64,000 bases of DNA, taken from Guillardia theta CCMP2712 (lineage: Eukaryota > Cryptophyceae > Pyrenomonadales > Geminigeraceae). The notes beneath the pieces were generated by a model, which saw nothing but the letters and a program-made list of their open reading frames with translations, was not told the DNA's origin and made no database searches. The stretch is from contig NW_005434666.1 in the NCBI RefSeq assembly GCF_000315625.1, positions 605,877-669,876 of the forward strand, given 5' to 3'. The position numbers and the translations under genes are program-made. Below are positions 1 through 11,800 of this stretch, piece after piece; position 1 is the first letter of the stretch, and every line of letters starts with the position of its first letter.

Positions 1-2118
1 GGAAAATTGCGTGTATGGAGCCCGTACTTCAGAGACAACTGGAACTGTTTCGATTTTTGCATAGTCATGTTGAGCTTGCTGGATGCGAGTGGTTTGCTCA
101 ATGGTCTGACGTTCCTGAGATTACTTCGAGTCTTGAGGTTGTTCCGACTCGTGCGGAGAGTGAAGACATTGCAGCTCATGGTTCAAACGCTGCTCGGGGC
201 GATTCCATCCATCCTTAGTGCACTCTTCTTCCTCGGGATATGGATTTTCCTCTTTGCTTCTATTGGAATGGATCAAAGCATGTTTCCCAACGTGAAAATC
301 GGTATCGTCATTGATAGCAGATGGAACTTCACATCGTTGTACAATTCGATGATGTTGCTATTCCGCATTGCTACGGGAGATTCGTGGTTTGACATCGTGT
401 ATGATGGAGCTGTGTTACCGCCATACTGTACTGCCAACCCGGCGGCAGAGCATCCTATCCTGCTTGCAGGAGTGCCGGGAGATTGTGGGATCGGGTCAGG
501 ATCTTACATCTACTTTCTCGGGTTCTGGCTGGGCTGCAACTTTGTGTTCGGACCATTGTTTGTCGCAACGCTGATCAACTACTTCTTCGAGGCGCAGGTG
601 GACGTAGTTTCTCTCTTCAACAGAGACGATTGCGAGCTCTACGCGTCTGTGTGGTCTGAGTTTGACGAGAACGGCATCGGAAGGATCTCCATCGAGAACT
701 TGAGGCCCTTCATAGAACGACTTGCCGAGGTCGGGCACCGCGTGGGTTTCAGGACGTCGGAGAGCCCAGAGAGGTTCAAGAGCATTTGGTCGCGGGTAAT
801 GGCAGACCCTCTCAAGTTTCCAGAGCAAGGCCTCCTTGTAGCACAAGAAAAGGATAGAGAGAGACTTGGACTGAGCAAGATAGACCGAAACAACATCATC
901 AAAGCATCGCTGAATACTCAGAGGGCCAAACAAATCCGTAAATACATCTATGAGAATACCTTTGTGCAAGAGAGGAACGAAGTTGGATTTCACTACCTTG
1001 CAAAAGTTCTTGTGATTCATCAAGAAAACATAAAAGCTCCACTGACGACATCTGACCTTATCAATCGGGGCGCTGCCTTTCAACAGTTCATGGGTTTGTT
1101 GAACTACCACGAGATCCCTGGTCGTGAAGGGAAGGAAAATCAGAGATGGCAAGCGCTGGAGATTCACAATCGGTTGCTTTCTCCGCTCGATGCCAAGAAG
1201 GAGAAGTCTGGTGCAAGGGCCATCGACGTCTCACAGCTGCCGAGGATTTTCATGGCGATCGCGTACGTGAAGCAAGAGCTTCGTCCGAGAAGAGTCGGCG
1301 ATGAGGAGGTGAACAGGCCGACGGGAACCAAGAGGGAGGCGCTTGTCAGGAAGATAGCCTCTCTGCAGGATAGCTTCGACGAGATCATCAGCTCCCTTGT
1401 AGACAACATCCTGTGGGGTGTGGAGGACGACGACGACGACGAGGAGGAGGAGGAGCACGACGAGGACGAAGGTCACAGTGTGAAGGGCATCATCGACTTG
1501 CACCTGGAGCAGATCATGGACGAGACCATCTCCTTGTACGCGCAGCAGACATGCACCAGGTTGTCAGACAGGATGAAGAAGAGCAGCATGCCAGAGAGGC
1601 CGCACACGCAGCGGTACACGAGCAACATGCTGGAATCGGGGAAGATGGAGCCGCGAGTCTCGACGGTTCCTCGAGGATGGTTGAACGCGAGGAGGACGAG
1701 GAATCTGAAACGAGTCACCATCAACGACTGGACGGCGGACGAGAAGAACAAGGAGGCTACCGTTACAGCTCTGCAACGATTCTCAGCGGTGGAGCATCAC
1801 CCAGGGCATCAACCTCTGAGCATGTCCAACTTCAGCTCAGAGCTCAGGAGCAGGCTGCAGAGGCTGAGCAAGAACGACGTATGGAAGTCCATGTACAAGG
1901 AAACTTTCAGCAGGCGGGGAGGTGCAGGGGCTGCTACCCCAGCGAGTACGTGGAAGGGCGTGTATGCCATGAGCTTGCAACACGTGCAGGAGAGAATGCA
2001 GAGCCCTCAGGGCGAACCCCCTGGCTCAGACGAGAACGCCTCTGATTCAGCCAGAAGACAAGACGTGCTGCCGCGACAAAGTTTTCCCTTCTTCCCGATC
2101 TGCATGTCTGAAAGATGA
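1..2118 (+). CDS. Voltage-gated cation channel, C-terminal part (last domain plus cytoplasmic tail), 5'-truncated by window edge
   Basis: The frame is open from base 1, so the gene begins upstream; 705 codons plus stop are visible and no intron is needed. The visible part starts in S2-S3 of an ion-channel domain, followed by an S4 voltage sensor with Arg every third residue (LRLLRVLRLFRLVRR), S5, a pore loop with the filter segment TGDSW near residue 126, and S6. A canonical EF-hand loop (DENGIGRISIEN) follows about 40 residues after S6. This order, last domain then EF-hand and a long tail, is that of domain IV of four-domain CaV/NaV-type channels in the plasma or ciliary membrane. The tail carries a run of about 15 acidic residues near residue 475 (bases 1423-1470). 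Asp occupies the position of the filter Glu of CaV channels; Ca2+ preference is likely but not certain. An AATAAA lies near 2390. Confidence 0.85.
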   Translation, partial: GKLRVWSPYFRDNWNCFDFCIVMLSLLDASGLLNGLTFLRLLRVLRLFRLVRRVKTLQLMVQTLLGAIPSILSALFFLGIWIFLFASIGMDQSMFPNVKIGIVIDSRWNFTSLYNSMMLLFRIATGDSWFDIVYDGAVLPPYCTANPAAEHPILLAGVPGDCGIGSGSYIYFLGFWLGCNFVFGPLFVATLINYFFEAQVDVVSLFNRDDCELYASVWSEFDENGIGRISIENLRPFIERLAEVGHRVGFRTSESPERFKSIWSRVMADPLKFPEQGLLVAQEKDRERLGLSKIDRNNIIKASLNTQRAKQIRKYIYENTFVQERNEVGFHYLAKVLVIHQENIKAPLTTSDLINRGAAFQQFMGLLNYHEIPGREGKENQRWQALEIHNRLLSPLDAKKEKSGARAIDVSQLPRIFMAIAYVKQELRPRRVGDEEVNRPTGTKREALVRKIASLQDSFDEIISSLVDNILWGVEDDDDDEEEEEHDEDEGHSVKGIIDLHLEQIMDETISLYAQQTCTRLSDRMKKSSMPERPHTQRYTSNMLESGKMEPRVSTVPRGWLNARRTRNLKRVTINDWTADEKNKEATVTALQRFSAVEHHPGHQPLSMSNFSSELRSRLQRLSKNDVWKSMYKETFSRRGGAGAATPASTWKGVYAMSLQHVQERMQSPQGEPPGSDENASDSARRQDVLPRQSFPFFPICMSER

Positions 2119-2876
2119 AATGTTACGATGAATTACAAGCCATGTCGTCGTTTTATGACTGGCACTTGGATTACAGGTACAGCTCTACACTCCTTCCAAG
2201 CTTGAAGCTGGAATCGAAGTATTTCTTTGAAGCAGGCTGGATTCAAACATGTAAGGTCATCAGAAGCGAAATCAGTCACATGCTCGTACCCTGCTTGCTT
2301 TAGAGAAGTCAGAATCCCAGATTTGACGAGACCCAAGTTCTGTTCAAGACAAAAGTGAATCATGTAAGAAGTTTCAATGTAAGTTAGCAAATAAAATTCA
2401 CCTTTTCACTAGAAATTAAGGTGTTTTGCTCTGTTTCCTCGCGTGTCAGTTCAATGTTGATAACTTTTACACATTATACACGAAAGAATGAAAGTGTACC
2501 TATCGAAGGGCTTGTGACAGCTCCTTTGTTAACGATCGGGCGGAAAGGGAGGATTTCCTGACGTCCTTCTTGAATTGCCATGTTCTGCGCCTTCTGCTCC
2601 TGCAACCTTTGCTTTGCCAACTCTCCTTTCACGAATGGACAAAGAGGGCTCAGTCGGCTGTACGATCGTCAAGTCGTCCTACACCTCCTCGTCAACCTCC
2701 TACCTGTGAATCAGCAACGGATCGTCGCCTTCCTGCCACCCCTCAGCCATCGCTCTATTTGCACCTCGTCATTCCTCTCACTTGCAAACTCCAACTCCTC
2801 ATACCGGCATTCAAAGCACACCGTCAGACCCTCCAATCCCTCTCGGTTTGCCAGCACCCATCCTGCGCCTGCCATT
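2119..2876. other. Intergenic stretch between convergent genes
   Basis: No convincing gene. It holds the channel gene's 3' flank with an AATAAA hexamer at about 2390 and a run of short overlapping frames at 2570-3100 that look like non-coding shadows. The stop of the WW-domain gene on the other strand lies at 2877. Confidence 0.5.
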
Positions 2877-4040
2877 CTAGCTGGAGACTGCGGAAGCTTC
2901 AGGACCGGATCTCTTGCATCGCGGCAGACTAGCACCAGCGAGCTTGTCTCTCCCCTCGTCGTGCTCCAAGCTGGTTTCCCTGCAGTGCTGGCGAGGAATG
3001 TAGCCAGTCGTGCGTCAAGCTCCCTGCATGCTCGTCACCTCCGGGGGTATGAGGAGGCGGCGTGTTACCTGTGCTGTGGGGTAACGAACTGCACGAGAGG
3101 TTGAAATGAGCTTTTAGAGTCATTGACGTGTGTTTCTTGCGTGGAGTCCATCAGGGGAGTAAGGCGTCGCCATAAAGAGTTTTGCTGTGACAAGGCCTCG
3201 AGGTAGGCAGGGTTTAGGCTTGGGTGGACGTACGTGACTTGGGTTCCCTGCCCTTCTATGAGAGACGAGACAAGCAGATCGATACTCACTTGACGGTACA
3301 TAATCCTCCCCCCCTCATCCCGAGTCTTCTCCCAACCCAGAGGCAGCGGCTGATTCAAAGTGAAGGGATGAAACCTGTGCACACAGTTTCTCAACCTCAC
3401 ACCTCAGCTCGCACGTAAGTTACCACGTGGTTTCCCTGGTAGACTTGTTGACATAAAATATTTTGCCGTCATAGACCCTAGACTCCCAGTCTCCTCCACC
3501 AACTAGCACGAGGTCCACTTGCTTGTCGTCCTCAACCTCTTCTGCCTCCTTGGAAGAGTGGTTCCAAACCTGCTCGCGGTGCTCCAGCAACCTTCTTTGC
3601 GATTCAATGAATCCTGCGTCTTGCGACGAAGCCAGCAGCGAGCTCAAGGAGTTCGCCTGTTCTCTGACGTACTGAGGCGTTTCTGTTTGGAAAGGTCGAC
3701 AGTCACAACATGTGGAAAAGGTTTAGATTGGATTACCTGCGAGTTTCTTGAGCATGGTCTCATGATCTTGGGCTTGCTTCTTCTTGCTCGCGATATCAGA
3801 TCGAATCGTCTCCTCTATGTCCGAAGACACAAGCGCGTACGCCCTTGAAATTGGATCTATCACTCGAACCGAGTGCAGTCCGTCGATGGAAATTTGACCA
3901 TGGGAGGAGGAGGAAGGAGGGAGAGACTGTGAGGACTTGATATGCTGTGAGACATTAGCAAGTGCTTCCTCTATCTCCTCACTTCCTGCACTCATCACCC
4001 CAAACACGCGTCCTCCTCCCTTCACCTTCCCCCACACCAT
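2877..4040 (-). CDS. Protein with two WW domains
   Basis: Five exons join in phase: 4040-3737, 3682-3424, 3374-3290, 3247-3069 and 2979-2877, giving about 309 residues. The second exon ends inside the last Trp codon of a first WW domain (W-E-S-R-V-Y-D-G-K-I-F-Y-V-N ... T-T-W) and the third exon completes it with F-H-P. A second WW domain follows at once (PLPLGWEKTRDEGGRIMYR ... TYVHP). WW domains bind proline-rich ligands, so this is probably an adaptor. The N-terminal 100 residues are Ser/Lys rich with helical stretches. The 42-nt third intron and the last exon are the least certain parts; without that intron the second WW domain would contain a 14-residue insert. The gene starts head-to-head with the next one, only 86 bp away. 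Confidence 0.7.
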
Positions 4041-4126
4041 GGCCTGGGCCTGAAAAGGTAGCCCAGTTCACCCAATCACGGATATCCTCCCGGATACTTC
4101 CGGATACCGGACCCGTTTACCTCTTC
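4041..4126. promoter_or_regulatory. Compact bidirectional promoter region
   Basis: Only 86 bp separate the ATG of the WW-domain gene (minus) from the first in-frame ATG of the next gene (plus). No TATA box is visible; the stretch contains three imperfect copies of a TCCGGATA-like word (4086-4110). Shared control of both genes is an inference from spacing. Confidence 0.35.
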
Positions 4127-4742
4127 ATGGTGGCTAATCGGCTGGCTGGCAAGGGCCGGGTTGAGGGAGGGAGGGGGGACAAGGGGAGGAAGGCAGGCAG
4201 GCAGGCAGGAAGGCAGGCAGGCAGGCAGGGAAGGAAAGCGTGTAGTGAGCGAGAGAGGCAGCGAAGGACCAAGAAACTAGTCAATGTATTCAATGACACC
4301 CTAGACGAGGTGCTGACCTATGATGTTGATTACCTGGAACAAGACACGAATCAAGTCAGTGAGCCTGCATGACAGAGATGGCGGAGCCTGAGGGCCGGCG
4401 CATCCACTCGTGGAGCTGGTTGAACCGGTGAGGACATCGTGTCTCTCACTGCCCCCAGATAACTGACAAGCGTCTTCTCGATGCAACAACAGACATCTTC
4501 TTGCTCGGTGTAACGCAGCAGAGGCCACTCAGAGCGGCATCTTGGTGGGCAACTCACTTTTCACTGAGTTGACTCTTGCTCACTTGGCGCAGGGCTGCAT
4601 CGCTCCGTTCAAGGCCATGACTAACCAGGAGCAAGCTGAAGTCTACGTGGACAAGATCGGTCGGCTAGACCCTCATGCTAACCCCTTGATGGGAATACAC
4701 ACATTCGATGATCCGACGGCTGGCCTGCCTGCTGGGTATTAA
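4127..4742 (+). CDS. Small protein of unknown function
   Basis: Two exons, 4127-4358 and 4471-4742, join in phase (1 nt + 2 nt) into about 168 residues; the donor GTGAGC and acceptor ACAAG fit other introns here, but an acceptor at 4487 is possible with another donor. The N-terminal third is basic low-complexity sequence encoded by a GGCA tetranucleotide repeat, so the true start may be further downstream. The rest looks like a folded domain (NVFNDTLDEVLTYDVDYL, then GNSLFTELTLAHLAQGC and a Gly/Pro-rich end). I do not recognise the family. An AATAAA follows about 25 nt after the stop. Confidence 0.5.
4191..4229 (+). repeat. GGCA tetranucleotide microsatellite
   Basis: About nine copies of GGCA, with single interruptions, lie within the first exon of the small unknown protein, where they encode Ala-Gly-Arg-Gln repeats. 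Confidence 0.9.
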
Positions 4743-4974
4743 ACCACGTACATTGCAAACAGTTTTGTAAATAAAGAGTATTACAACAAACGAATTTAAT
4801 TTGGGTATGGTAACAGCTACAACGAATAAAATAAGAAGATCATGCAGTTCGGAAAAGGCACAATCAAGACACCACAAGGAATCCAGAGATGGAATATGAG
4901 AACAATTTCGTATGGAAGGTTTTCCAACACGAATGGATCAATATAATTTGCATGGCCAAGTTTTGGCGCTGCAG

Positions 4975-5576
4975 CTAGTTGACTTGCAATGGTTTTTCCT
5001 TCAGTCCGACAGTATTTCTGTTGTTTGGGTTTGCAGGACATCTTTCTTCATGTGCTTTTAGTTTGCGCAATTCCATCCTGCAAACAGCTGAGAATCAGAG
5101 GAGCGATCGATCGCATGAAAGCAACTTGCCCACCTGTGTCGAGGATCGTATTTACAACGAGGAGAGTGCACGTTGCCTACCCAACTCGTGTGCCTGATGT
5201 CCATGTCGTGCACACCCTGCCCTTTTTTCCTTCGAGATGTCCTTGGTTTGTCGTGACCAGCCCTGACAACTCGATTCGACTTGACGTTGAGGAAATCCCC
5301 TGCCCTTTCAGCATCGATAGACTGCGACTGAGAGTGTCCGATACAAGTGCGATCTAGGCGCACGCGGGACTTGAGAGGCGATAAGAGGCCCTTTGAACCG
5401 TCGGCTCCAATGGTTTCACCAGGTCTCCAGCCGCATTTCTTCATCAACTTTGCACCAATCCCCTCGCCTTCGCTGTCGGCTTCACTTTGGGAGCTCCTCT
5501 CAGTTGGATCACAGGCGGCAGCTGACTCATCAAGGTCTGGTGAAGACTCAGGTTCTTCCATGGAGCTCATCATCAT
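4975..5576 (-). CDS. G-patch protein with C-terminal CHHC-type zinc finger
   Basis: Two exons, 5576-5134 and 5077-4975, separated by a 56-nt GT-AG intron, encode about 181 residues. After an acidic Ser/Glu-rich N-terminus comes a G-patch motif (GEGIGAKLMKKCGWRPGETIG, with the usual Gly spacing). The exon junction falls inside a CxxxxxH ... HxxxC finger, C-K-Y-D-P-R-H then K-A-H-E-E-R-C-P, matching the CHHC finger of U11-48K, TRM13 and gametocyte-specific factors, which binds RNA. G-patch proteins usually activate DEAH helicases, so a role in splicing or RNA processing is likely. The combination in one short protein is unusual. Confidence 0.75.
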
Positions 5577-5892
5577 CCGCTGCTGCTGCTGCTAGAAACT
5601 CACCCAGCGATCTCCCAGCCCCTCCCTCCTTAACCCTCCAGCACCTGCACAGCCTGCATGGGTCTTTACGGGAAACCGTTGACAACCGTTCTACAAATCT
5701 CAGTCAGAATGTACCATGGACCGTTATGATTTGCGACCAAACGTTACACCCGTCTCAAACCGACATGGCGGGTTCTCAATTGGAACCCGCACGGCCCGGC
5801 GCAGCTTCATGGAGGAGGATGCGTGCGAGCAAGAAGAGGAAGGCGACGAGGCGACTCACAGGAGCTGACAGCTGAGCGCACAAACAGCGAGC
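5577..5892. promoter_or_regulatory. Divergent intergenic region between the G-patch gene and the CH-like gene
   Basis: This 316-bp stretch separates two genes transcribed away from each other and so should carry both promoters. I see no TATA box and no other recognisable element. A GCT/GCA trinucleotide run (5579-5592) lies just upstream of the G-patch start. Confidence 0.35.
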
Positions 5893-8800
5893 ATGATCGT
5901 CAGCCAAGAAGTCTTCGAATGGCTAGAAAAGATCGGGATGATCGCTGGAGGGAGGGAGACTGCTCATGGGCAAGTAGAACTTCCGAGAGAGGCAGCGGAA
6001 GGGATCATGTCCGGTAGATTGATGGCTTCAATCATGCTGAAAGCTCTTGGCAACAAGCAGCCTCTGATGAAAGACCAGAACTCCATTCAAAATCTGCGCA
6101 ATGTTTCTATGCAGCAGCAGCCAAACGATAACCATCAGCTGGCTGCATCTGAGAGACTGTATGTTTGGAACATTCTGTCATCACTGCTGAATCGCATCAA
6201 GATAAGCATATCTGGAGACGAGAAGAGTTTGATCATTGCAGGGGATGAGGACATTGCTGTTGGCCTGTTGTTAGAGATCATGAAGAAATCTTCGGAAGGG
6301 AAGGGGAAAGGAGCTGTTTCGCCGAATAATTCAAGACCGCAGAAGCGAAATCTGAATATCATGCAACAGATTGATGATGATGCCAAGACAAAAATACAGG
6401 ATGTCCATCAACCTCAAAGGCCTATGAAGCCAGATGATCGCTCCAACAGACCCCCGGTGTCTGGTGGGAATAGTCACAAATCCACTCCAGCACAAGGATA
6501 CAGGCCCGTGCCGCGTGAGTTTCCTGCTGGATTAAGTTCACCTGTAAGAAGTGCTTCGAATTTCGGTGCAAATCAGAACGCGATGCTTCCCTTCATACAG
6601 AACGGAAGTCCGAATAACGATCGTTACGGGCTTCATTCCGAAGGCTCCAGTTTCAAACATGCCGGCAACCACCTCAATATCAACATAGCTTCCTATTCTT
6701 CTGTCCAAAGCAATCCTTCACCGTACGCAGAACGAAACGTGCTTAGCGCGATGATTCATGCTATCTCCACGATACTTTCCACTTCCTTAGGTTTGAATCT
6801 GCATGACGCGATCCAGATCCTGGTTGAACCTGGTCAGGTAACTTCATATCCATTGCATGATCGTTCTTATTTGTTCAGATTGATCTGTCCTGACATTGCG
6901 CCTTTCAGCCGAAGATCAAACTTCTTTTCTGCAAAGCTGCATGGCCACACGTTTCCGATGAAACACATTTGCAGATTTTAAGGGAACTGGAATCCAAAAT
7001 CTTGGTCACGTTGAAGTCCAACTCAGATCTGCAAAAAGAGATGTATCATGCGAACGATGTTCATGTATTTTTGTCTGTGGTGCATTTTGCCGTTCTGAGC
7101 AGTTCGAATTCAACGGTCCAACTGGCGTGCAAGATATTGAGGGAGACTTCAACCTGCAGGACTGACCAGCATTGGAGTTCTCTGTTATGGATGTGGCTGT
7201 CCAGAAGAGAGATGGGTGGTGGTGCAATATCAACATTTCTAGATGCCTTTCGAAAGCACAGAGACATGATTTCTCGTGGACTCATCATAACACTTCTACT
7301 CTCGTTGGCTCGCGCAAACATCCGTGCTTTGTTTGCCGTAGAGCTTCCGGCCCGGCTGCTTGACGATGCGGAGAACCTGAATGTTCTTAGTGCGATTCTG
7401 AAATACATTGCAAATGTAAGCCGTGCTGTTTTGTTTCATCAGCGATCAACGTGGAATCAATGGATTGACGAATATTTTGCAGGATCCTTCGAGCCATGAA
7501 GTTTTCGTCAAAGGAGGGGGGTTGATTGAGATGCTCCAATTCATACAGAGAGAGAGCCCAGCATCAAGGCCTCGAAGCAACAGAATTGCAGCTATCACCA
7601 TTCTCGCCACGTTTTGGGTCGGCTTTCTCAATGACCTTGCTTCTATTCAGGGATTACAAGACAAACTCTGGATCACGCTCCGCACTTTGCTACCTCAACC
7701 AGATCCTGCATCAAGCGATCTGGAGAAGAAAAATGAAAACAATCTTAACAATGGATCGATAGGACAGACTGCGACAAGTGCTGAAGACTTGCAATCTGCA
7801 TTCTCAGCTAACCAAGCGCTGCTTCAGCTACTCTCCGGGTTCATTGACGCTCGATCCTCGAATTCCAGCTTGGCATACAAGTTGGTGGTTCAAGCTTTGC
7901 TGACTTGGTACTCAAACACGGAGATGAGGTCTGTTACTAATCTTTTTCATCCGATTTCTTCATCGCATCTTTCTCATGACTTCATTCGACAGGAAACTGA
8001 TTCAGACGCACTTGGGAAACATTCTGCAATCAACTCCTCGAATGCCATTGAGTATTTTGATTGAGCCCTACATGAAGAAAGTCCAGAGCCACGGAGTTTC
8101 TGACTTCGACCACTCTTTCTTGTCCATTCTCTCTCGACATCCTCGGTAACGACTGAATCGTTCTCCTGCACCTATCCCCGATAGCCTGAAGCTTTGCCCT
8201 AGGCTTGAACCTGCGCATGGGTTAATGATGTTGGACGTGTTGGCCCAGATTTGCATCTCTAAACAGAAAGAAGAATTTTCTGATATTTTCATCTTTTTGT
8301 TGGATCGTTTCAGAACCTATGAATCGGTACAAGACTTCGTTAAGAGACTTGTCAAGCTCTGTCTCTCCGTTGCATTGATGGGGTCCAAAGTCTTGAAAGA
8401 AATGAACATCGAGATACATAGAAAGGAACAACCAAGATTGGAGACGAGATTGCATGTGTTGTCGTTAGTTCATCGCATTGTGAAGCTGTCGTGTAGCGCG
8501 TTCAACGATGGGATAAAGCATCTGATTGAGGCAAGTCTGGCCCTCTACATCTAACTTCCCTGACGTGCTTGGAACAGACTGTCATCAAATCAAAGGAAGA
8601 ACTTGATCCAGCAATAGCGTCACTGTTTCAGGAGCTGGGGGCCTTGATAGGTCTGGTACGAGCCTCACAAGAAGTTCGAGCCCAAGATGTGGTCCGAAGC
8701 CAATCTAGTGGGGCCTCGGACATCAACCGGAAGAGCGTTAATGAGGCTCCTCGTCGTGACAAGCCCGTGCAGCTTGTTCAGAGAAGTGTACAGGCCCCGA

Positions 8801-11800
8801 TTGTGAAGAACATGAAGGAGGGAGTCAAGAATGAACCACCTAGATACATTCATTCGGCTGAGTCAGATGATAGTGTGTTGCTATCTGATGTGGACAGTCC
8901 CCGTAAGGTTAAGCAACCAGTCTACCTGAGTGAAATCATTTGACTTGTGCATGAACAGGAAGCGTATACGATATTATCGTCTGAGAGAAGCTCTAGAAGT
9001 GAAAAACATCCTGCCATGGTCTGTTCTTTCAGCTCCTTCTTTGTGTGAGTCGAATTCTGCAGGTTCCCCAACCCAATCCCAACGTTGTTCTGCACCCACC
9101 AAAGGATCGTATCAGAGAACCGAAACTCAATCGAGAAAATTCACGCCCCGAGTTGCAGATGCAGGAGGACTTGAAACAGCCGCAGGTATTTCTCCTCGAG
9201 ATACTGTGCTTCCTATTGACCATGGGTTAGCCTCCTCAAGCTCCCTCACAGAAAATCTCAGCAGCTGAAAGAAGAGCTGCGAATCTTGAGCGAGCGAAGA
9301 AGTTGGAGGAAGAAAGGAAGAAGGCTATCATATCCAAGAGAGAGGATCAAGATGACAGGAAGGCCAAGAAACTCCCGAATGTCCTTACCAAGGACGAGGT
9401 CCTCTCACAGGAACTCCTACAGCGATCGAATCACCTAGTTCAACTCATACCCGGTGTTGCAGGTAGCGAAGAAGGAGAAGAAGAGCCTGGTACCCGGCCG
9501 GCCATCATCGGTCCTAAGGGGAAGGGGAGGACGGGATAGCAGAAGCAGCATGTCGGACGGAAACAGCGATGATGACCGCATGTCTCTTCCTCCTCCTGAA
9601 GGACCATTACAGAGGCTCATGCGGTGATGCAACTCAGAGGAGGCCTCTCGGGGTCTGATAGGATGTCGCAATGCAGGCCGACGAGCCCCAAGACGAAGAA
9701 GAGGGAAGCCGAGATCGCAGAGATCAAGCGAAAACGAGAGATGCGGCTGCAGATGCAGAAGGAGCAGGCGGAGATGGTGGGTGGCTGTTTGCTAGGCTCC
9801 TGCTGGCTCCTGAGATGATGGTTGCAGGCGCGTGCGAGAGAGAGGGAGCTGTTTTTGAAAGCTCGGATGGAGGTTGAGCAAAGGATGGCTGTGCTGAAGA
9901 AAGCCCGAGGCGAACTCTTACCCTCGGAATCTTTTCTGGACGAAGAACGAGGCGAGGGCTCATTCATGGATGATTCTCCTACAAGGGAATCGAATACGGC
10001 GCCGAGATTCAACTTGCGCGAGCACGCAAAGCATTTCACTTCCAAGTAGACCATGAGGAGGAGGAGCGGGGGGAGGAGGAGCTGACGCGTTGACAGTTCT
10101 CGTTTCGATTTGGAGAGACATGTCTTCATGTGGAAAAATGAACCGAGAAGGTGAGGAATCTAAGGAATCAAGATCGGGGATGAACTTTATGGTCATTCCA
10201 GGCGGGAAACGGTTCAAACCGTGTTAAGGATTCTCGAGGAGATCTTCGTCGAAGTCACCACCGATCGATCGGAAAGCTCATTAGCCCTGCCTCGCAAGGG
10301 CGTTCGTTTGAGGAGAAATGGGGAAGAAATGGGCAGCAGGCAGAGTGATGGGCAAGGTGAATGTCGATTGATGAAGTCTCTTGTACATAACAACCATGGC
10401 ATCTAGAAAATTCTTCGCACAGATTACACCGAGAAGACTCTAGCACGTCAAGAAACAGAGACTCGTCGAGCTTTGACAACGTCAGCAAGAGCAAAGACGC
10501 TGGGGATCTGAAATACTGACATTGGTGCAGTTTGACAAGTACTTGCTATCAAAATCCAGCATGACGAACGACGAGCAGTTGAAGAAAATGTACCGCCGGC
10601 AGGCAAGTCCTCCATGTCAACTAGGAACTTCTTATTGTAGAACCCCAGGCATACCTCAGGAGGAAACTTTCCAAGTACAGGTAGTTTCCCCATTCACGTC
10701 CTCGCCATTCTTGACTTCATCTCAGGGAAGAGAAGGCACTGCAGGAAGCCCAAAGGCTGCGAGATGAGGCTGTGATCAAGAAGGCGATGGAGCAGGTCCT
10801 TGTAGTCGCCATGGAATCGCCCTTTCCTGATTGTGGGAATGAACAGGAGAAACGAAGGCAGCGAGAAAATGAAGCTCAGAGGAGAGCCAAGGTGGGGGGA
10901 TTCGGAGTCTACGATGATGTGCTACTGACTGATCTCTTTCCTTGCAGCTCAAGGAGAAAATCGCCGCCTACAAGCAGAAACTGGAGGAGGAAAGAAAGGA
11001 GGTGTGCATGAATCGTTTGGAAGCGATGAAGATTGACCCGAAGACTTCTTGTTACAACAGAAGAGTCTGGAGGAGAAGAAGAAGGAGAACGTCTCCAGGG
11101 AGGAACATCGGGATAGAATCCAGAAGGCAAGGGCTTCACGTGCTCAGGGCCATGGCTGCTGATCCGATTTCTCAGTACTTGAGAAGCAAGAAGAGTGGAA
11201 ACGACCTCAAAGGGAATCCCAAGGGCGATGATCGGGGCGTGCAACACGCCAGGCAGGAGTCGGCCTCGAAGCAGAGGAGCGCGCGGAGGTGAGACAGTTC
11301 TCTGACTCGCGAGACTACTGACGAGTCTGTCAGGGATGTGGAAGTCGTGGACCTCTTGAACACTGACTTCATCCCTGAGCCCACAAATCTCGGTGCGGCC
11401 CAGGCTTGTGCTACTTTCAGGGTGACTGCCGATACAGGATTGATCGGCCCCAAGACTCAACTTCCCGAGCACAACGGGGGGGGATCAGAGCAGGGAAAGC
11501 TTGAGCCTGAGGATGCTTCTGCAGACCCCCCAGCTGAAAGCCAAGAGGCCGATCCCCCAGCAGAAAGCCAGGAGGCCGATCCCCCAGCTGAAAGCCAGGA
11601 GGCCGATCCTCCAGCTGGAAAACAGGAGGCCGATCCTCAAGCTGAAAGCCAGGAGGCCGATCCCCCAGCTGAAAGCCAGGAGGCCGATCCCCCAGCTGAA
11701 AGCCAGGAGGCCGATCCCCCAGCTGAAAGCCAGGAGGCCGATCCCCCAGCTGAAAGCCAGGAGGCCGATCCCCCAGCTGAAAGCCAGGAGGCCGATCCCC

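Noticed and set aside
2570-3104. Overlapping 120- and 174-codon plus-strand frames
   Set aside because: They overlap each other and the 3' exons of the WW-domain gene, have no motif and show Ser/Leu/Arg composition typical of shadow frames.
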